The notes beneath the pieces were generated by a model, which worked only from the letters and a program-made list of their open reading frames with translations, was not told the DNA's origin and did not search any database. From contig QANU01055854.1 in the NCBI GenBank assembly GCA_003254905.1, positions 183,078-247,077 of the forward strand: a stretch of 64,000 nt of DNA, given 5' to 3'. Shown piece after piece: positions 24,992 through 37,265 of this stretch (position 1 is the first letter of the stretch; every line of letters starts with the position of its first letter). Position numbers and translations under genes: made by a program. Origin of the DNA: Nissolia schottii. Lineage: Eukaryota; Streptophyta; Magnoliopsida; Fabales; Fabaceae.

Positions 24992-25502
24992 TTTGGTTAT
25001 TGTTACGTTGTCCAGCCTCCTTTAGGAAAATAGCTAAAAAGAGACAAATACAGCGGAAATCTTTCTCTACCATTTTGGCTATGGGGATTTATTGGCATAT
25101 AAAAACAGGAAAGTAAAATTATTTATCAAGTATGAGTATGACTAATGATTAGCTGGGTTGAAATACGATTATCCTCTTCATCTAGCGACCCTGTTGCTAA
25201 GTCAGCTTAAACTGCCTGGCTGTTACATTGTTCTCTTTGGGGATTTTATTACTTGTAGTTTCTTTTCATCCTCTTGTATGTTTAATGTTCACACATCACT
25301 CAATTGGCTTACATGTTCTATTGCATAAGATTGAATTATTCCTGAAAAAAAAAAAAAATCCTTCTACTTAAATATTGTTTGATATTGGATATGATATACT
25401 TTAAAAGAAAACACTTTTGAGTTCGTCATAAGTTGTGTATTTTAAGATTTCCTGATTTACCTAAGATTTCCTGATTTACCTTTGTCCTTAGGTTTTTTAG
25501 TA
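24992..25502. other. Spacer between kinase-like genes A and B
   Basis: About 510 bp contains the presumed promoter of copy A and the 3' UTR of copy B, both read on the minus strand. No other feature was seen. Confidence 0.5.
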
Positions 25503-28456
25503 CTAGATCTTTCTTCTTGTTTTCACCATTATGTCTTGATTTTCTAAGTTACCTTGTGAACTAGTCATTGCAGGCTGATCATTTGATAAATATGATTTGT
25601 CAGGCGAAGAATCTTCAACTATGCAGTACTCATCTGTATCTGCTAAGTCCTGTAATGCAGAGACCACCTGGAATAGCCACAGTAAACATCATATAAGTTT
25701 TGAATACTATATTGTTGACAAAGTATGTTAAGCCTATACTTCCTTTCTGCATTTGATTAACTTGTGAATTAGTCATGAGTCTTGGCCGGTCTATTTGTTA
25801 TGTTTCTTTCCTTTTTTGACTACCCTGTGAGCTGCATATCTATGCTTTTAAATTATTTTGACTTAGCACCTTTAATAGAAATTATATACATGTTCTTCAT
25901 ATATTTATCTAGAGGTTAAGTATTACGGACATCATTATCCTTAAAAGTCTATGACGCTCTCTTTTGCGTCAGATGTATCAAGAGACCTTCATACTGAAGG
26001 TTTGAACCAACTTTTCGCATAATATTTTTGATCAACTTAGCCTGCACATTATTTGTAGAAGTTTCCTCTTCATTGTACTTTTGTTCACATATTACGTCTA
26101 ACTTCAAACTGTACCTGCGTAAGAGCTTAAAATCATTTTGGGCCCTAGTAAGAATCCATGAACACCATTGAGTTATGCTATACTGTATAAACTAGCACGT
26201 TTCCTTCTCTTCTGTTATATGTACTTCTAATTGACATATCCTACATGACCAAGACTTACCATATTCATTGATAGTCTATCCTTAGGATTCTTTCTGAGAC
26301 ATTGTTCTGTTACTTGGACCAACCATTTTAGTTGTTCTTCTTCATAGGAGTTGCTGATTTTTGGATCCACCAACTGCGGGTACTTCTTTCCTCCCAATAG
26401 GGGCCTGGCCTGGAAGGACAAAGTTTACAAAGAAATAATTTGATATGAGGCTCATAAGTCATAAGCAACAAAATTATAATGTAAACACCAAAGTGCCGTA
26501 ACCAAATAATAGGCTGCATATGCAGTTATTTATGTACACTTTAACAATATGTAGCATTTAACTTTTGGTTTACATGACTCAATCATATAGATGAATAAAA
26601 ATGGACTCAAATGCACTCACACAATGGAATATGTCAATGTGGGATCCTCAACAGCAGGCATGACACTGCACATTCATATGCTATTTATACTATTCATGCA
26701 TATATCATGTTTTATTGTGTGGCAATTTTGAAAATTATGGGGGACATAACATGTAATATGGGCATACTTGAGAACATATCAGAAGCCATACTTATTATGT
26801 ATTATTACAAGCCAATATAACCCCCCAATTACAGTTGTTAGAAATAGTAAGGGAGATGAGAAAGAACTTTTGTTTCATATATCCCCAGGTATCAGCTTAT
26901 AGAAAAATAAGCATTATTAATTTCTGTTTTAATACATAAAAGTTGTTAATATGTGTTTCTTACCCATCCAACGAGGCTTTTGCCGCCTGATAATTTGTCT
27001 GTAGCCCTACAGCCACTGATCAGCTCTAAAAGAACTACTCCGAAGGAGTATACATCTGCCTTAGGTGATGGTTTCCCGCTCGCTAAATACTCCGGTGCTG
27101 TATATCCCGAATTACCTGCTTCCTTATCCTTGTCTAATTTCTTCAGTTCAAGTTTCGCTTTTGCGAAGCCAAAATCTCCAATCTAAAGATATTTAAACAA
27201 TTCAACATAAGACGTTCTTCTTATTCATTTTTATAAGGCAGCATAATTGTAACGTATTGAAACACTGAAAAGTGTTTGCACATCCACAAAGGTTCAAGTA
27301 AGTACCAGTGGTTCAAAGTCATGTGTTAGAAGAATGTTACTTGATTTTATTCTTCCATGAATTATGTCATTCCCATGTAGGTGCTTTAAGCCTCTGGCAG
27401 TACCGCTTGCTACTTTCATCCTTTCTCTCCATGTTAATGACTGGAAATATCCTCCTGCATAATGGATGAAGTTCTTTCAATATGCCTTTGCTACAGTATC
27501 AATTAAGCATAAATTGCTTAAATTTCATTTATATATCAGAAATAACAGGTCATGTATTAGTCCTTACTTGATAGGTACTGGTCAAGTGAACCATTGCATG
27601 CTTGCTCATACACAATCATCAATTGGCTTTTATCTGTACATAAACCCAATAGCATGACCACATTTTTGTGTCTAGCCTTAGAGAGCAACTGGAATTCTGA
27701 CTTGAAAATCATCTCTTCATGGGACCTAGTGATTTGATACTTCTTAACAACTATTTTCAGCTTACTCTCTAGCAGTCCCCTGAAAGTAGGTCCATCTTTA
27801 CTTTCAGATAGAGAGTTCTTAATCGAAAATCCTTCTGTAGCGTGTAGGAGTTCATCATAGGTGAAGTCTTTCTGCCATGCAATGTTTGGGCGCTTACTTT
27901 TGCAAATAGAACATGCAGAGGATTTTGAACTCTCATGCGAGCTGCTGTTCCATTTTGCTTTGTCATTGATCAACTGATCTGCTTTTGTTTGTTTTATCGT
28001 TCCATCAATAGTTGTCGGTCTTAAGCCTATCTGCATTTCAGCAAAGCTCCTCTTCTGTTCTTGATCCTGACTCAGCTGGTTGATAATGGACTCGTCTATC
28101 ATGTGGTTAATGCTAGGTTTTTGTGCCGAGGTTCTATTCCCGTAGAGGTTGCTCTTCACCTGTTCTTCAACCCCACTCATTTGATCATCCACTGTTAGAC
28201 TCGCCACGTGGTCATTGCTTATCATCTCTTGTGAGCTGCTTTCCTCCCCTGGGGGCCTGCTCTGCATCTGTTCTTCAACATGGCTCAGTTGATCAAAGTT
28301 TCCATGGCCTATTGTGTAGAAGTGATTATTTTCCACTTTTAGTCTTAATCCTCTTTCCTCACCATAGGAACTGCTTTCTGTCTGCTCCTGTTCCTGACTT
28401 GCCTGATTTGTTTCTATTGGACCTACATTTGTAGCTGTTAAGCCCATTTGCCACAT
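25503..28456 (-). CDS. Kinase-like protein B (predicted pseudokinase)
   Basis: Exons 28456-27568, 27454-27306, 27182-26964, 26409-26260 and 25667-25503 give 523 residues; intron positions and phases match copies A and C exactly. The N-terminal 190 residues are a degenerate repeat region, followed by CSICKSKRP and the kinase fold from FTYDELLHATEGFS. The glycine loop is lost (LSESKDGPTFRG), lysine is kept in KIVVKKYQ, and the catalytic loop is IIHGRIKSSN. DFG is intact (IGDFGFAK), and APEY and DVYSFG are present. Loss of the HRD aspartate argues against phosphotransfer, though nucleotide binding may persist. The tail is short and ends basic (KTRRKI). The ATG at 28456 lies one base after a possible acceptor; its phase does not match exon 4 of copy C, so reading through from C into B would not keep the frame. 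Confidence 0.86.
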
Positions 28457-28919
28457 CCTAGAAAAGGTTTTAATGAAACAAGAAGAAGGAACCTACCTAC
28501 CTAGCTTCTCAATTGTGTTCCACATGCATAGGGGATTTAGTTTGAATATAAAACACAAAAATTAAAAATGTCTGTCCGTGTACTTGTGAATGTGATTAAC
28601 TGCGTTGAAGACATTTTCACTTTGCACAAGTATTTTGCTACTTTCTGTTTCGGAAAACTTTATCTGCTGAAATATTCTAATACCTTTCCGGCATAGGGTG
28701 CTTGACTGTTATTTTGTGCATCTACAGTGATTTTGATCATTCTGATTCTAGTCCTTTTATGCATTATATCCTGACATCATTTGATAAACTAATGTAGTAG
28801 ATGTGACCAGTGATAATAAATAAAACATTACTATATAATAAAATATTTGTATTGATGCGGAGTCGGAGGTCTTGCTTTGATTTCTATTAGAAGTCCTTTA
28901 TGTCGAGCACAAACCTTGA
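28457..28919. other. Spacer between kinase-like genes B and C
   Basis: This 463-bp spacer must hold the 3' UTR of copy C and the promoter of copy B. There is no sign of a USP-coding exon here. Confidence 0.5.
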
Positions 28920-31900
28920 CTATGATATACCTGGAGTGAAGACTTCTGTCACGTGGCCCTGCTCGATATCTGCTATGCCTTGTAATGCAGAAACAACCTG
29001 AAACTCCCCATGTCAAAATATTGATATAAATGATATTTCTCCCAAAAGTCTCAGGATTAGGCAATTAAATGGTTTTATTATATCTTAACGCGTCTCTCCA
29101 TGCAAGAGTTCTTTGGCTTGAAGTGTGGACAATGCACGGGTCCACCTACCTTGATGCGCGAGGCAATAATAGGTGTGAGAACATTTTTGTCTCCTTGGAA
29201 CGAATCCAAATAAATTTGCTAAGTAGGATGTCGGATATCATGCTTTCTTCTCTCTAAAATTTGTACTCTGAGACATTATTAATTATTGGGACTCACCATA
29301 TTCATAGATAATCTTTCCTTAGGATTCTTTTTGAGACATTGTTCTATTACTTTGACCAGCCAATGAAGGTTATCTTCTTCATATGATTTGCTGATTATGG
29401 GATCTACCAACAGTGCGCACTTCTTTCCTCCGAGAAGAGGCTTGGCCTGAAAAAAAAAAAAAAAAAANAAAAAAAAAAAAGACATAAGCAAAAAAAACCC
29501 CCATGCATGATGGGTTCTACCAACAGTGGGTACTTGTTCAATTTTGTGTGATGCACATAAGCAACAAGGCTTGTAGACAATCAATCATTAAAGTTACAAG
29601 AAGTTGCTTTTGGCATGTGAATGTAATATCATTATGTATCTCTTAAGTCTTACCCATCCAACAAGGCTTTTCTCTCCTGAAACATCTGTAACCCTCCGTC
29701 CAGTTATCAACTCAAGAAGAACGATACCAAATGAGTATACATCTGTCTTTGTTGATAGCTTTCCCTTCTCATGATACTCTGGTGCAATGTATTCGAAATT
29801 CCCTATCTTTTTTTCTTTGTATGACTTGTTGAAGTCAATTTTTTTCCCAAAGCCAAAATCTCCGATCTAATTATATGCTTGCCATTCAGAATAACAATTA
29901 GTTTCCATAAGATGATGAAGAAGGAAGGAAAATATATTAGCATCATAGCTGTAGTGTCAAGGTTCAAGTGCGTACCAGTGGTTTGAATTCATGTGTTAGA
30001 AGAATGTTACTTGGTTTTACATTGCCATGGATTATGTTATTCTCATGGAGGTACTGTAGACCTCTCGCGAGGCCTATTACCACTCTCATCCTTTCTCCCC
30101 AGGTCAATGGTCTGCTGCTTTCCTCTGCATAATGCAACAAATTCCTTTAGTATTAGCTCGAATCTCTGCCGGAGTTCTCTACCGAGCCGAAAAAGTGTCT
30201 TACTTGATAGATACTGTTCAAGTGAACCATTGCATGCGTACTCGTATACTGTCAGCAGGAAGCTTTCTTTTGTAGTTGAACCCAACAGCGTGACCACATT
30301 CTTGTGTCTAGCTTTGAGGATGATGGATTGGACCTGTGATTTGATTTTCTCCCCTACTTGAGAGCTTGTGATCTCATGCTGCTTAACTACTATTTTCAGC
30401 TGGCCATCTAGCTGGCCTCTGAATGTAGACAGGTGTCCACTCTCCGAGAGACAGTTCTTCAATGAGAATCCATCTGTGGCAGCTTGGAGTTGCTCATAAG
30501 TGAAGTCCTTCTTCCAGTCAAGACTAGGCCGTCTGGTTTTGCAGATTGAGCATGCTATGTCTTCCAAAGTGCTTTGCTTTTCCATTGAATCCAGTGCATG
30601 TTTCTGGATTAGCAGATGGTTTGCCAGATCAACGGTTTCTTCGTCCCGGCTCGGTTGCTCGGCTACTTTGTGAGCTGTTGTTTGATCGTTGTTGATCACG
30701 AGTCTTGTGTCCTCCTCCTCAGGGGGCATGCTTTGTATCTGTTCTTCATCCTGGCTTTGCATTTCACTCACCATTTGATTATTGTTTGTGTCTTCACTGC
30801 CAATCACAAGTGTTGTGTTGACGTCCTCCTCATGGCGCCTGCTTTGTGTTTGGCTCAGCTCCTCAACTTTTATTTCCCCTGCTATTAGTTGAGATATTTA
30901 GATGCTGAGAGGGAAACGTGCAATGAAACAACGGCATGGGAAAACAAACCCACAAGACAATATATATATGTATCAAAATGTCTCCAAGTGGAACTTAAGG
31001 AACATTTAAATTAACTAATAATTGAAAGTGGAAAAGTTGATATACTAAGACTAAATGTGCTGAAATCTGTAAAGTGTTCCAGTAATTACTATTATGGAAA
31101 ACATCAATGCTGAAGAGATCTTCATATGTATGTTCCGGCAAACTTTCGTCAAATGTTTCGTGGCTGTTACATTGTATTTCTATGGGGAGATCAAGAGGTC
31201 CTCGTACGCATACAATCCGATTGTTACGCTTTAATCTTGATATACCACAAGAAAGCTTCTGCTGGAAAAACTCTTCATCTTTCTTCATTTGCCTGTGAAA
31301 CACGTGCATCTTAGATGGTATGAGTCATACAACCATAGGTGTCTTTTTTATTTTATTTTTTTTGTTTTTGGGCATTATTCAATAAATTGTTGCACTAATT
31401 TATTTTGAGGTTCAATAAAGTACATATCTTGTTTTTTTTATGGAATATGGATTTTAGTACATGTACAAGTTTTGTGTTCAATATCACTAAATCATACTTA
31501 TATGCTAAACCAAGAGAAAGATACCCATCTCCCAATGCAAGCATTCAAATTTGACTTCGCTAACTATTCAGACAGTTAGTCATATTTTTGCTGTTTGATT
31601 TTCTTGTTGGGTTTTTAAGTAAACACTATGTTATGGACTGGGCCATAAAGGCCTATCCTAGAACCCGTACCAAAGGTCCACGGATTGGCCTGACCAAGAG
31701 AGGCTCCCCCATCTACAATCAAAGAGATTCATGGACCGTGACACTCTCCCCCGGCGAGCATCATTGCACAGACCTATGAGGCAAATTCGACGGAGAAAAC
31801 CCCGAGATAGTGAAACTCACGGCTCCCACCCAGGTATTTAAACCAAAGCAGCACACCAGTTATGCTTAGAACCCATTTCCCCTTGACTTCACTATTGCAT

Positions 31901-34900
31901 AACACCTTCACTGACTTGAGCGTTGGAATCCTTGTAGGTACCCTTTCCGGCGACCTCGAACCCGCAAAGGAGCTCCAAGATCCAAACAACACCAAGGAAC
32001 CACCCCTCAGTACATTGGTGCCGTCTATGGGAATTTTTACGGCATCTCACACCTTTTTTGGATTCTGCAAAAACTCTGGCATCATGCCACCCAAACATAC
32101 CAGAAAAACTTACCGCGTCGCAACCTCCATGGAGACCTGCGGATCGATATCCGTGGGAACCCATACTCCACCTTCCCAACCACCCCTACCTTCTCCTGAG
32201 CAGATAGCACTCCCACCTCTCCCTGAACAGGTCCTACCTCCACAACCCAGCCAGCCGCAAGACCCAGCTTTCGACAATAATCTACCCCCCTCCCCCAAAC
32301 CTAGCTGATGCGGTAAGGAGCCAGGCGGAAAAGATCGCGCAGGTAGAAAAGGCTTTACTCCAACTTACGCAGGCCGAGGAAGAAAGAAAAAAAGCAGAGA
32401 AAGATTTGCGCTGCAGCAGAGAAAGCCAGAAAGGATGCAGAGTGAAAATAGAAATAAGTCATACAACAAGCTGGCGAGAGGGAACACCACATCGACGGTC
32501 TTAACCGCAGTGATGGCCAACATTAGTCACTAATAAATGAAGCCGTACAAGAATCTGTGTACAAGGTGTCCACAGAGGTCAAGACACAGACTGCTGAAAA
32601 AGCACATTTCGTGGTAAAGAAAGCGAAAGGGAAGGAGAACCACCCTTTCGCAGATGAAATTCTTAACACAATGCCTATGCACGATTTCCGTCCCCCCACA
32701 GACATGGAACCGTACGATGGAACCACAGACCCTTAGCATCATCTAGATGCTTTTGGTCACAAGATGGTGCTAGATGGAGCGTCAGACGCCATCCAATGCA
32801 AATCCGTGCAAAGGCATAGAGAAGGCAAAGGATTTTTTCCTCCAAAGCCATCATTGCACGTCCTGACAAGTGCATCCCTGGGAACCAAAATGACACCTTA
32901 CGATACACGTGTTATCTCAAGAGAGGATTATTTTCCCCACATCAACAGATCACATCACACAATCTCTAAAGAAAAAACCCAGTAACCGCCACAATCCATT
33001 AAGGGCATAACTTCCACAGAACAAATCCAAAACGTCAAGGCGCTATGTCAACTCAGACCGCGGAGTTTCACTCCACACTCGGAGCTGTGGAGCTCCTGTT
33101 ATGGACTGCACCATAAAGGCCCATCTTGGAACCTGTACCCAAAGGTCCACGTATTGGCCCGACCCATAGAAGCTCCCCCCATCTACACTCAGAGAGATTC
33201 ACGAACCATGACACTCTCCCCCCGGCGAGCATCACTCCACGGACCTATGAGGCAAATCAGAAGGAGAGAACCCCAGACAGCGGAACTCACTGCTCCCACC
33301 CAGGTATTTAAACCAAAGCAGCATACCGGGTACGTGTAGAACCCATTTCCCCTTGGCTTTACTATTGCATCCAACCTTTATTGACTTGAGCGTCGGAGTC
33401 CTTGCAGGTACCTTTTTCGGCAACCCCCTAACTCGCAAAGGAGCTCAAGGATCCAAACAACATCGAGGAACCACCCCTCCATGCACACTAATTATTTATA
33501 TCTCTATCTTTCTTATTGTATTCAATGTTAGCTTCATTAAAGTCAATGCAAATCTACTTGATATTTGTCAGCTCAAACAACCGGTTACTCACTAGAATTG
33601 AATAAAAGGAAATTGTTTCAATTGGGTCTGGTATCTACATGCTATGTTCCACTTTATAACCTTTTATATATAATTAAACATTAAGGGAATTAAGATTATC
33701 TTTTTCTGTTTTTGCCTGACCTGTCAAGTATGAGCCAAGTTGCCTTTAGGTTTATGGCTGCTTTTAAAGCAACCTCTTTTAGTGGAGATCCGGTAACCAA
33801 CTGTATCTTAAATTCAACCTGAAAATATTATGCAGCAGACGCTTTACAAAAAATTGCAATAATAAAGCATGTAAAATCATAGGATTTGATAGGAATCAAA
33901 TAGATGCATAGTAACATCTTAATCGAATAAAAAAGACCTCAAATGATTATTGAACATATCTGAGTCAGTATCTGTACCAATAATATTGAAGAATGAAGAC
34001 AGTGAATAGTCCCCAACAATGATTCTAACTTCTTGCCTCAATGTATTCAAATTGCACCTGGGATAATATGTGATATTAAAGAAGGGAAGGGATTGTCTCC
34101 TACAATTAAGGGAGGTGAAGGGGTAGAATCCAGTCTCCCCAAATTCTGAGTTACCGCCCACTCATACCTCTATGAGCGAGACTCAAACTCAGGCTCCGGT
34201 GCACACGCTCTACCAATTACTCTCAAATCTCAATTTCTCTCACATTCACAGTGACTTGAGCATCGGAAAAACCTTATAGGCTCCACCATTTCGATTTTGG
34301 AGCTTGGAGCAGAACCATCCCAAGAGTCTCATCAATTAGGTTCCGGTTAATTAATCCCAATTGTTTTCTTGTGAGCAATATGCAAATCAATTTAAGCTTT
34401 TAACGAAATTTGAGTGTGATTTAGAGTACTTGTTTTGATTGTATGAGTCAGTATTCTTGTTACCTAGATAAGAGTAACCTATGTTACACCGCAAGGTACG
34501 AATCTTTTTGAAAAATAAGGGGACGGGTACGGGGTGCCGAATATATATATATATATATATATNATATTTCTTCATTTCTTTTAAAAAAAAATAGCAAAAG
34601 AGAAGAGGAATTAGAGCTCAATGAAAATAAAGTCGCCGCCAGAGACAAGGACGCAGATTAAAGAAGGAGAGGTAGAGGATTGAAGGAAGAGTTAAGGTAT
34701 AACGTTTTTTATTAAGCTTTGATTAGTAAGTCAAACTTAAAAAAAAAATTCAAAACGACATAATTTTAGTCATCTGTCCCTTCCGTGTAACACACCTAGG
34801 ACATGGAAGTTGGACTGGAACAACAAAAATTGGGATCATAGTTACAAGAATTCACCATTTAGTTTGCACATTTACAAAAATTGGGATCACCATGTACAAG

Positions 34901-36098
34901 AATTGTGGTTCTTTCACATATTAGAATGTCATAGATTATGAACTAGAACACCTATGGTATTACCGATAGGGATAGGGATAGTGATGGTTCTGGTCCATGG
35001 CTAAGACTCAGAGAAATAGATGCATAGAAAGAGAGAACCCACAACCATGAAAGATATTTGAAAGAGGTAAAGCAAACAAACAAATTCACATGAAAAGAAG
35101 AAGTGAAGAGAGGAGGAGGTGAAGTATATTAAAATGTATCAATTATTATATTAGAACGTATCGCATACCCAAATAGCATATCAAAGGAATATACTCCTCA
35201 CTAACCATATATTTGACAGGTAGCGTACCGCGCACCAGAACTACAATGTACTGCGCACCGTGTAACTATGATCGGGATCATATGTTGTGCCTATTATATC
35301 CTCAAGGTGAATTCTTGCAGTTTACTGATTCAACTGTTTACTTTTTAATGAAATGTTTTTTATTAATAATTTTATGCTCCTACTTTTAGATTACTCTAAC
35401 CTCAGTATAATAAAGTTAGAAAAATGATGGAAATACCAACACCTAAGGAAGAAATTTGAGGAAAATGTTCTCAAAAGTCATATACTCTCTATAAAACCCT
35501 ATCATATGTAGAAGGGAATATAGTTGTCATCTATGTCCATTTAGTTAAGTACTTAATCACTAACTTGTATGTATTTCTTGGAGAAGTTCAGAAAGAAAAC
35601 CAAAATAGTGGAAAGATATATTGACTAACTGATATTTATATCACCTCAGTTTTTTCCTCTAAAGTATTTATATTTATATATTTTTATATTTATATTACCT
35701 CATTTGATTCATACAATTGAGCTATCTGAGCAAGCTCGTCGTTGTAAAGATACTCTTCCATCTTCCTTGCGGCTTGTTCCCCAATGATCCTCTTATTCGC
35801 TCCGTCCACGGTGCAATTGTACCCCACTACAGAAGAATTGTTGGAAACGTAAACAGAAAATTCATTGGTTAGTGAAATAAATACATTTTCGCAAAAGGGC
35901 TATACAATCTTCGTCTACTACAGAATCTTGTAGATTATACGTACTAGGAGTGTAAACCTGATGCAGGATTGAAACTAGAGTGACCTTATCTGCTTGCTTA
36001 AGTGATAAGCCATCATTTATGGCCCAAAAAAACACTCTCAATTGAAGTTCTTTAGACGCATCCTGGATCACCACCACACTGTTTGCCTCAACGGCCAT
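28920..36098 (-). CDS. USP-domain kinase-like protein C (predicted pseudokinase)
   Basis: Nine exons, 36098-35945, 35826-35699, 33818-33721, 31292-31090, 30878-30204, 30124-29976, 29866-29654, 29446-29297 and 28997-28920, join in phase to 615 residues. Exons 1-4 encode the N-terminal universal-stress-protein-like domain ([27 protein letters not shown], then [18 protein letters not shown] and [17 protein letters not shown]) found in the SELMODRAFT_444075 type of receptor-like cytoplasmic kinase. The CSICKTRRP motif and kinase fold follow. The loop is degenerate ([12 protein letters not shown]), lysine is kept (KIVVKQHE), the catalytic loop is [10 protein letters not shown] and IGDFGFGK is intact. 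No signal peptide or membrane segment is seen, so it is probably cytoplasmic or membrane-associated through partners. Intron 3 holds a whole LTR retrotransposon and intron 2 a SINE. Confidence 0.87.
29447..29653 (-). other. Intron 7 of gene C with poly-A and ambiguous base
   Basis: A run of about 30 A, interrupted by N at 29468, lies directly beside the acceptor of exon 8. On the coding strand it is the pyrimidine tract. Its true length is uncertain in the assembly. Confidence 0.8.
31629..32014 (+). repeat. 5' LTR
   Basis: The 386-bp LTR starts TGTTATGGACTGG and ends AGTACA. A TATA-like GTATTTAAACC lies near 31835. By eye it differs from its partner at roughly 15 percent of positions, which indicates an old insertion. 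Confidence 0.88.
33097..33485 (+). repeat. 3' LTR
   Basis: The 389-bp LTR starts TGTTATGGACTGC and ends CCATGCA, followed by the CACTA target duplication. It keeps the same GTATTTAAACC box as the 5' copy. Confidence 0.88.
34060..34235 (-). repeat. tRNA-like SINE in intron 2 of gene C (second family)
   Basis: On the minus strand an A-box-like TTGGTAGAGCG is followed by a B-box-like GAGTTTGAGTCTC, then a body with GGTATGAGTGGGCGGTAACT. The spacing of the boxes is shorter than in a tRNA, which lowers certainty. The body is unrelated to the SINE at 5157 or the Au type. Confidence 0.5.
34541..34568. repeat. (AT)n microsatellite with ambiguous base
   Basis: At least eleven AT units are interrupted by N at 34563, within intron 2 of gene C. 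Confidence 0.95.
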
Positions 36099-36929
36099 GA
36101 CGACTTATTTGTCTCAAGTTCTCAAGATCTGAACTTTAAATGGTGAGGAAAACAGAGCCACTACACTAGCTTTGCACAGCTAATGGAAAATCACGATGAA
36201 ACAGAGGAACTTCATTAACAAACTATGGAGTCCGGAAGATCTTGATAAACTCAGTCTCTCTTGTTATAAGGGGCAAGTTGTCGCATGTACAAAGTGCTGA
36301 TCCATCACTGCATGATAACATTTCTTGACCATATCGGGCATCCAAAGTAAATGTTGCTCTTAAAAGTGGTGATTAATTACCGGTTGCCTTTAATGTCACG
36401 GCAAAATCTATGCTCATTATCCAAAGACCCATTGTCCTAGACAGAGAGGAGAGCACATTTGACAAAGCTGTCGCCCGTAGATGAAAACAAAGCATTTCTT
36501 GGTGGAATAACGAAACTACTAAGCCTGCACGAGGCCCCAAGGCATAGCATATTCCATCTACAACAGAATTCCTATGGTGACGTACAAAAAAAAACATAGG
36601 CTAGTACAAAATTGTTTCTTTGACTAGACTAGTAGTAGTACTAAAAAATGAAATGGTCTCTCTTATTCGCCTTTGATATCTTAATAATTTGCTAATCTGC
36701 TTAAATCTATTGGGACTTCCATTCAAGAAGTCTCATTTAAATCATCATTACTAAATTCAAACCAGGTTTTTTCTTGGGTTTTGACGAGGCTTGTCATGGG
36801 CAGGCCAAGTGTTGTCGAATCTTGGTAAGCCGTGTCAAATCTTATGATGTAACTTCATTACCTTTCTTGAGGATGAATGAAATGAGACATAATTAACGAA
36901 CAAAAAAAGTTGAGACTTTTGGTCTTTCG

Positions 36930-37265
36930 CACATTTTGATCCACAATTCAAAATGTGCGAATGTGCCATCAGTACTACTAAGTAGGTCTTGGTTTAAACT
37001 CTACCAGTAATTTTAATAGTTTTGACTTGAGAACTAGTTGGGATTAGGCTAGTCGGATTGCTTGGAGGGTCGATCACTCCCCTACCCTCCAAGCAAAAGG
37101 TGCCGTTTATCCACAATTCAAAATGTGCCAGTGTGTCATCAGTACTACTATGTTAGGTCTAGGTTTCACCTCTACTAGTAATTTTAATGGTTTTGAGAAC
37201 TAGCTGGGATTAGGCTCGTCGGACTGGTTGGAGGGTGAATTAGTCCCCTAACTGATCTGGCCGTT
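36930..37265. repeat. 170-bp tandem duplication, two copies
   Basis: The segment TCCACAATTCAAAATGTGC recurs exactly 170 bp apart (36940 and 37110). The shared blocks CATCAGTACTACTA, TAGTAATTTTAAT-like, GAACTAG-TGGGATTAGGCT and TTGGAGGGT follow in the same order, and both copies end near GCCGTTT. Confidence 0.9.

Larger units (their letters stand above)
31629..33485 (+). mobile_element. Non-autonomous Ty3/gypsy-type LTR retrotransposon in intron 3 of gene C
   Basis: Two direct LTRs bound a 1.08-kb interior and the whole is flanked by a perfect 5-bp duplication, CACTA (31624-31628 and 33486-33490). The interior begins with TTGGTGCCGTCTATGGG, the usual primer-binding-site region of this gypsy group. 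It holds broken gag: a proline-rich start after MPPKHTRKT, then [20 protein letters not shown] and [19 protein letters not shown]. No protease, RT or integrase is present. It lies antisense to its host gene. Confidence 0.9.

Noticed and set aside
27568..28456. Reading kinase-like gene B as an active kinase because DFG is intact
   Set aside because: The catalytic loop reads HGRIKSSN and the glycine loop is degenerate, so phosphotransfer is unlikely despite DFG.
36373..36597. Minus-strand frame of 74 codons
   Set aside because: No recognisable domain, no splice signals and no neighbouring coding sequence.
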